From positions 1 to 6,715 of the forward strand of contig JABITQ010000092.1 in the NCBI GenBank assembly GCA_018700535.1: DNA of 6,715 bases. The letters run 5' to 3'. The notes under the pieces are model-generated. The model worked only from the letters and a program-made list of their open reading frames with translations, did not search any database and was not told the DNA's origin. The stretch is from Candidatus Uhrbacteria bacterium (GTDB taxonomy: Bacteria > Patescibacteriota > Patescibacteriia > UBA9934 > GWF2-40-263). This document shows, in pieces, positions 5,003 to 6,715 of this stretch. A program made the position numbers and the translations under genes. The number at the start of each line of letters is the position of its first letter. Position 1 is the stretch's first letter.

Positions 5003-6715
5003 TTACTTCGCAATCAAATTCAAAATCTTTCCAGCCTTGTAGATCACATTCACAATCTCTTTCCCATCTACATGCTTCTGCACGCTTTCAATCTTCATCG
5101 CCTCCTCACGCGCAACATCCTCACTCGCACCTGGTGCAATCACGATCGATCCACGCACCTTCCCGTTTACCTGCTCACCCATTTCAATCGTCTCGAGCAC
5201 AAGCAAGCTCTCATCAAATGTTGGCCAAGCCTCTTCATCTACCAACCCCTTCTCACCAATCATCTCCCACGCTTCGTTCACTAAGTGTGGTGCGAATGGG
5301 CAGAGTACGATCAAGAGCTTCTTGAGTTGTGCACGAGTAAGTTGCTCGGTTCCAATGTCGTTAAAGAGTGACATGAACCCGGAGATCGTTGTGTTAAATT
5401 TAAACGCTTCAATATCGTCTGATACTTTTTTGAGAGAACGCTCGACCACACCAGCGAGCTCGTTTTCATCCACCTCTTTCCAGTCGGTCACGTACCGCAT
5501 TGCTTTGTCTAGAAAACGACGCACACCAATGAGTCCGTTCAATGACCATGGTACAGGCTCTTCAAAAGGCCCCATAAACAAGATGTACATGCGGAGCGAA
5601 TCTGCCCCGTACTGCGCAACAATCTCGTCTGGATTAACGACATTTCCCTTAGATTTACTCATTTTTGTACCATCCTCTGCAAGCACGAGTCCGTGACTGT
5701 GGCGTCGAGCGTACGGCTCTGGTGTGGGAACATGTCCTTGGTCAAACAAAAACTTGTGCCAAAAACGAGAGTAGAGCAAGTGAAGTGTTGTGTGCTCCAT
5801 CCCCCCATTATAAAGATCTACTGGTGTCCAATATTCTAGTTTTTCTTTTGAAGCAAAAGCATCTTTGTTGTGCGCATCAGCATAGCGCAAGTAATACCAA
5901 CTAGATCCAGCCCAGTTTGGCATCGTGTCTGTCTCGCGCTTCGCCGGCCCACCACACGATGGACACTCAGTGTTTACCCAATCCTCAATCGCAGCAAGCG
6001 GAGACTCACCGTCGTCTGTAGGCTCATACTTCTCCACCTCTGGAAGCACGATCGGCAGCTGCACCTCTGGAACCGCAACCCATCCATCTGTGTCAGACGA
6101 GCATGTATCGCAATGCACGAGTGGGATCGGCTCTCCCCAGTAACGCTGGCGAGAGAACACCCAGTCGCGAAGTTTGTATGTCGTTGTTTTCTTTGCACCG
6201 ATTTTTTCAAGCACCTCATCTACATCAACAAGTGCACGATCTTCAATTGGAAGACTGAACGTTTCTGCAAACGCTCGGTCGCGTTCATCGTGCTGCGGCA
6301 CAGCCATAATGGCACCAGTCCCGTAGCCCATAAGCACGTAGTCGGCAATCCACACAGGAATCTTCTCACTGTTCAACGGATTGATCGCGTACGCACCAGT
6401 AAACACACCAGTCTTTTCACGCTCAGCATTTCCGCGCTCACGATCGTTCTTTTTTGCAGCCTCATTTACATATGCACGCACAGCCTCGGACTGATCATCT
6501 GTAGAGATCTGCTCAACAAGCTCGTGCTCGGGTGCAAGGACAATGAATGTCGCACCATCAAGTGTGTCTGCTCGTGTTGTAAACACTTCAACATGTGGAG
6601 CCTCAGACTTATCTGAAACATCGATCTCAAACTTGATCGATGCCCCCTCACTCTTTCCAATCCAGTGACGTTGCTGTGTTTTGATTTTTTCTAAATAGTC
6701 GACAGTGTCTAAATC
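5003..6715 (-). CDS. leuS: Leucyl-tRNA synthetase, C-terminal two-thirds (5' end outside window)
   Basis: Class I aminoacyl-tRNA synthetase that charges tRNA-Leu. The frame is open to the window edge and begins DLDTVDYLEKIK, so 570 residues are visible. About 230-250 N-terminal residues, including the HIGH motif, lie outside. WIGKSEGA (18-25) and FTTRADTL (45-52) open the CP1 editing domain, and GYGTGAIMAVPQHDERD (about 130-146) is its second conserved core. Two CxxC pairs (202/205 and 251/254) fit a zinc-ribbon insertion; then come ETDTMPNWAGSSWYYLRY (261-278), YNGGMEHTTLHLL and the catalytic KMSKS at 351-355. The anticodon-binding helical region follows, and the C-terminal domain ends the protein with EQVNGKVRG through GKILNLIAK. 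The GTG at 6584-6586 is an internal valine, not a start. One residue of the usual TTRPDT editing motif is Ala instead of Pro. The stop is one base from the Nudix ATG. Codon choice shifts sharply near 5281. Confidence 0.97.
   Translation of the reverse strand, partial: DLDTVDYLEKIKTQQRHWIGKSEGASIKFEIDVSDKSEAPHVEVFTTRADTLDGATFIVLAPEHELVEQISTDDQSEAVRAYVNEAAKKNDRERGNAEREKTGVFTGAYAINPLNSEKIPVWIADYVLMGYGTGAIMAVPQHDERDRAFAETFSLPIEDRALVDVDEVLEKIGAKKTTTYKLRDWVFSRQRYWGEPIPLVHCDTCSSDTDGWVAVPEVQLPIVLPEVEKYEPTDDGESPLAAIEDWVNTECPSCGGPAKRETDTMPNWAGSSWYYLRYADAHNKDAFASKEKLEYWTPVDLYNGGMEHTTLHLLYSRFWHKFLFDQGHVPTPEPYARRHSHGLVLAEDGTKMSKSKGNVVNPDEIVAQYGADSLRMYILFMGPFEEPVPWSLNGLIGVRRFLDKAMRYVTDWKEVDENELAGVVERSLKKVSDDIEAFKFNTTISGFMSLFNDIGTEQLTRAQLKKLLIVLCPFAPHLVNEAWEMIGEKGLVDEEAWPTFDESLLVLETIEMGEQVNGKVRGSIVIAPGASEDVAREEAMKIESVQKHVDGKEIVNVIYKAGKILNLIAK

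Noticed and set aside
4516..5325. A 269-codon plus-strand open frame opposite the Nudix gene and the end of leuS
   Set aside because: It is in exact codon register with the Nudix gene, so it stays open simply because that gene avoids TTA, CTA and TCA codons. The translation is Ser/His/Leu/Gln-rich, matches no family I know, and lies opposite two certain genes.
6584..6586. GTG as a possible start of leuS, implying an N-terminally truncated protein
   Set aside because: The 43 codons upstream in the same frame encode conserved LeuS sequence (WIGKSEGA and neighbours) up to the window edge, so the gene continues outside.
5870..6616. A 248-codon plus-strand open frame opposite leuS
   Set aside because: Cys/Arg/His-rich translation with no recognisable motif, entirely opposite unmistakable LeuS sequence.

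Overview
This window carries six recognisable protein genes, all read from the minus strand. They look like part of a compact, co-directional bacterial gene block. Gene order in the direction of transcription (high to low coordinate) is: leuS (3' part only), a Nudix hydrolase, a UDP-glucose/nucleotide-sugar 6-dehydrogenase, a ComEC channel protein, a separate membrane-anchored metallo-beta-lactamase (MBL) protein equivalent to the ComEC C-terminal domain, and ndk. A bidirectional hairpin terminator follows ndk. The left edge (1-165) is non-coding apart from a possible start of another minus-strand gene.

The organism is most likely a member of the Candidate Phyla Radiation (Patescibacteria), Parcubacteria-like. 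This is inferred from the flavour of the LeuS, Nudix and ComEC proteins (for example GTSHILAASGFNIS in ComEC and VIFDVYQWEQ in the Nudix protein), the split of ComEC into two genes, tight packing with overlapping genes, GTG starts and mostly missing Shine-Dalgarno sites. The standard genetic code fits every gene. No RNA gene, CRISPR array, insertion sequence or phage gene is visible.

Genes from leuS to the MBL protein are separated by 1 bp, 39 bp, a 10 bp overlap and a 17 bp overlap, so they probably share a transcript. The last two junctions suggest translational coupling. ndk follows after 44 bp and has its own candidate sigma70-type promoter, whose -35 lies inside the end of the MBL gene. 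Functionally, the two ComEC parts would make one DNA-uptake channel with its outer-face nuclease-like domain. Ndk interconverts nucleoside di- and triphosphates, and the dehydrogenase makes UDP-uronic acid for surface polysaccharide. LeuS is housekeeping.

I do not see a clearly new multi-gene system. The points most worth a second look are: (1) a tandem 11 bp repeat abutting a weak promoter at 108-156, in the arrangement of an OmpR/PhoB-type activator site; (2) the ComEC split, in which the detached MBL part has its own membrane anchor; and (3) abrupt inversions of G/C strand skew inside leuS (~5281) and comEC (~1857), reflecting blocks of different synonymous codon choice.
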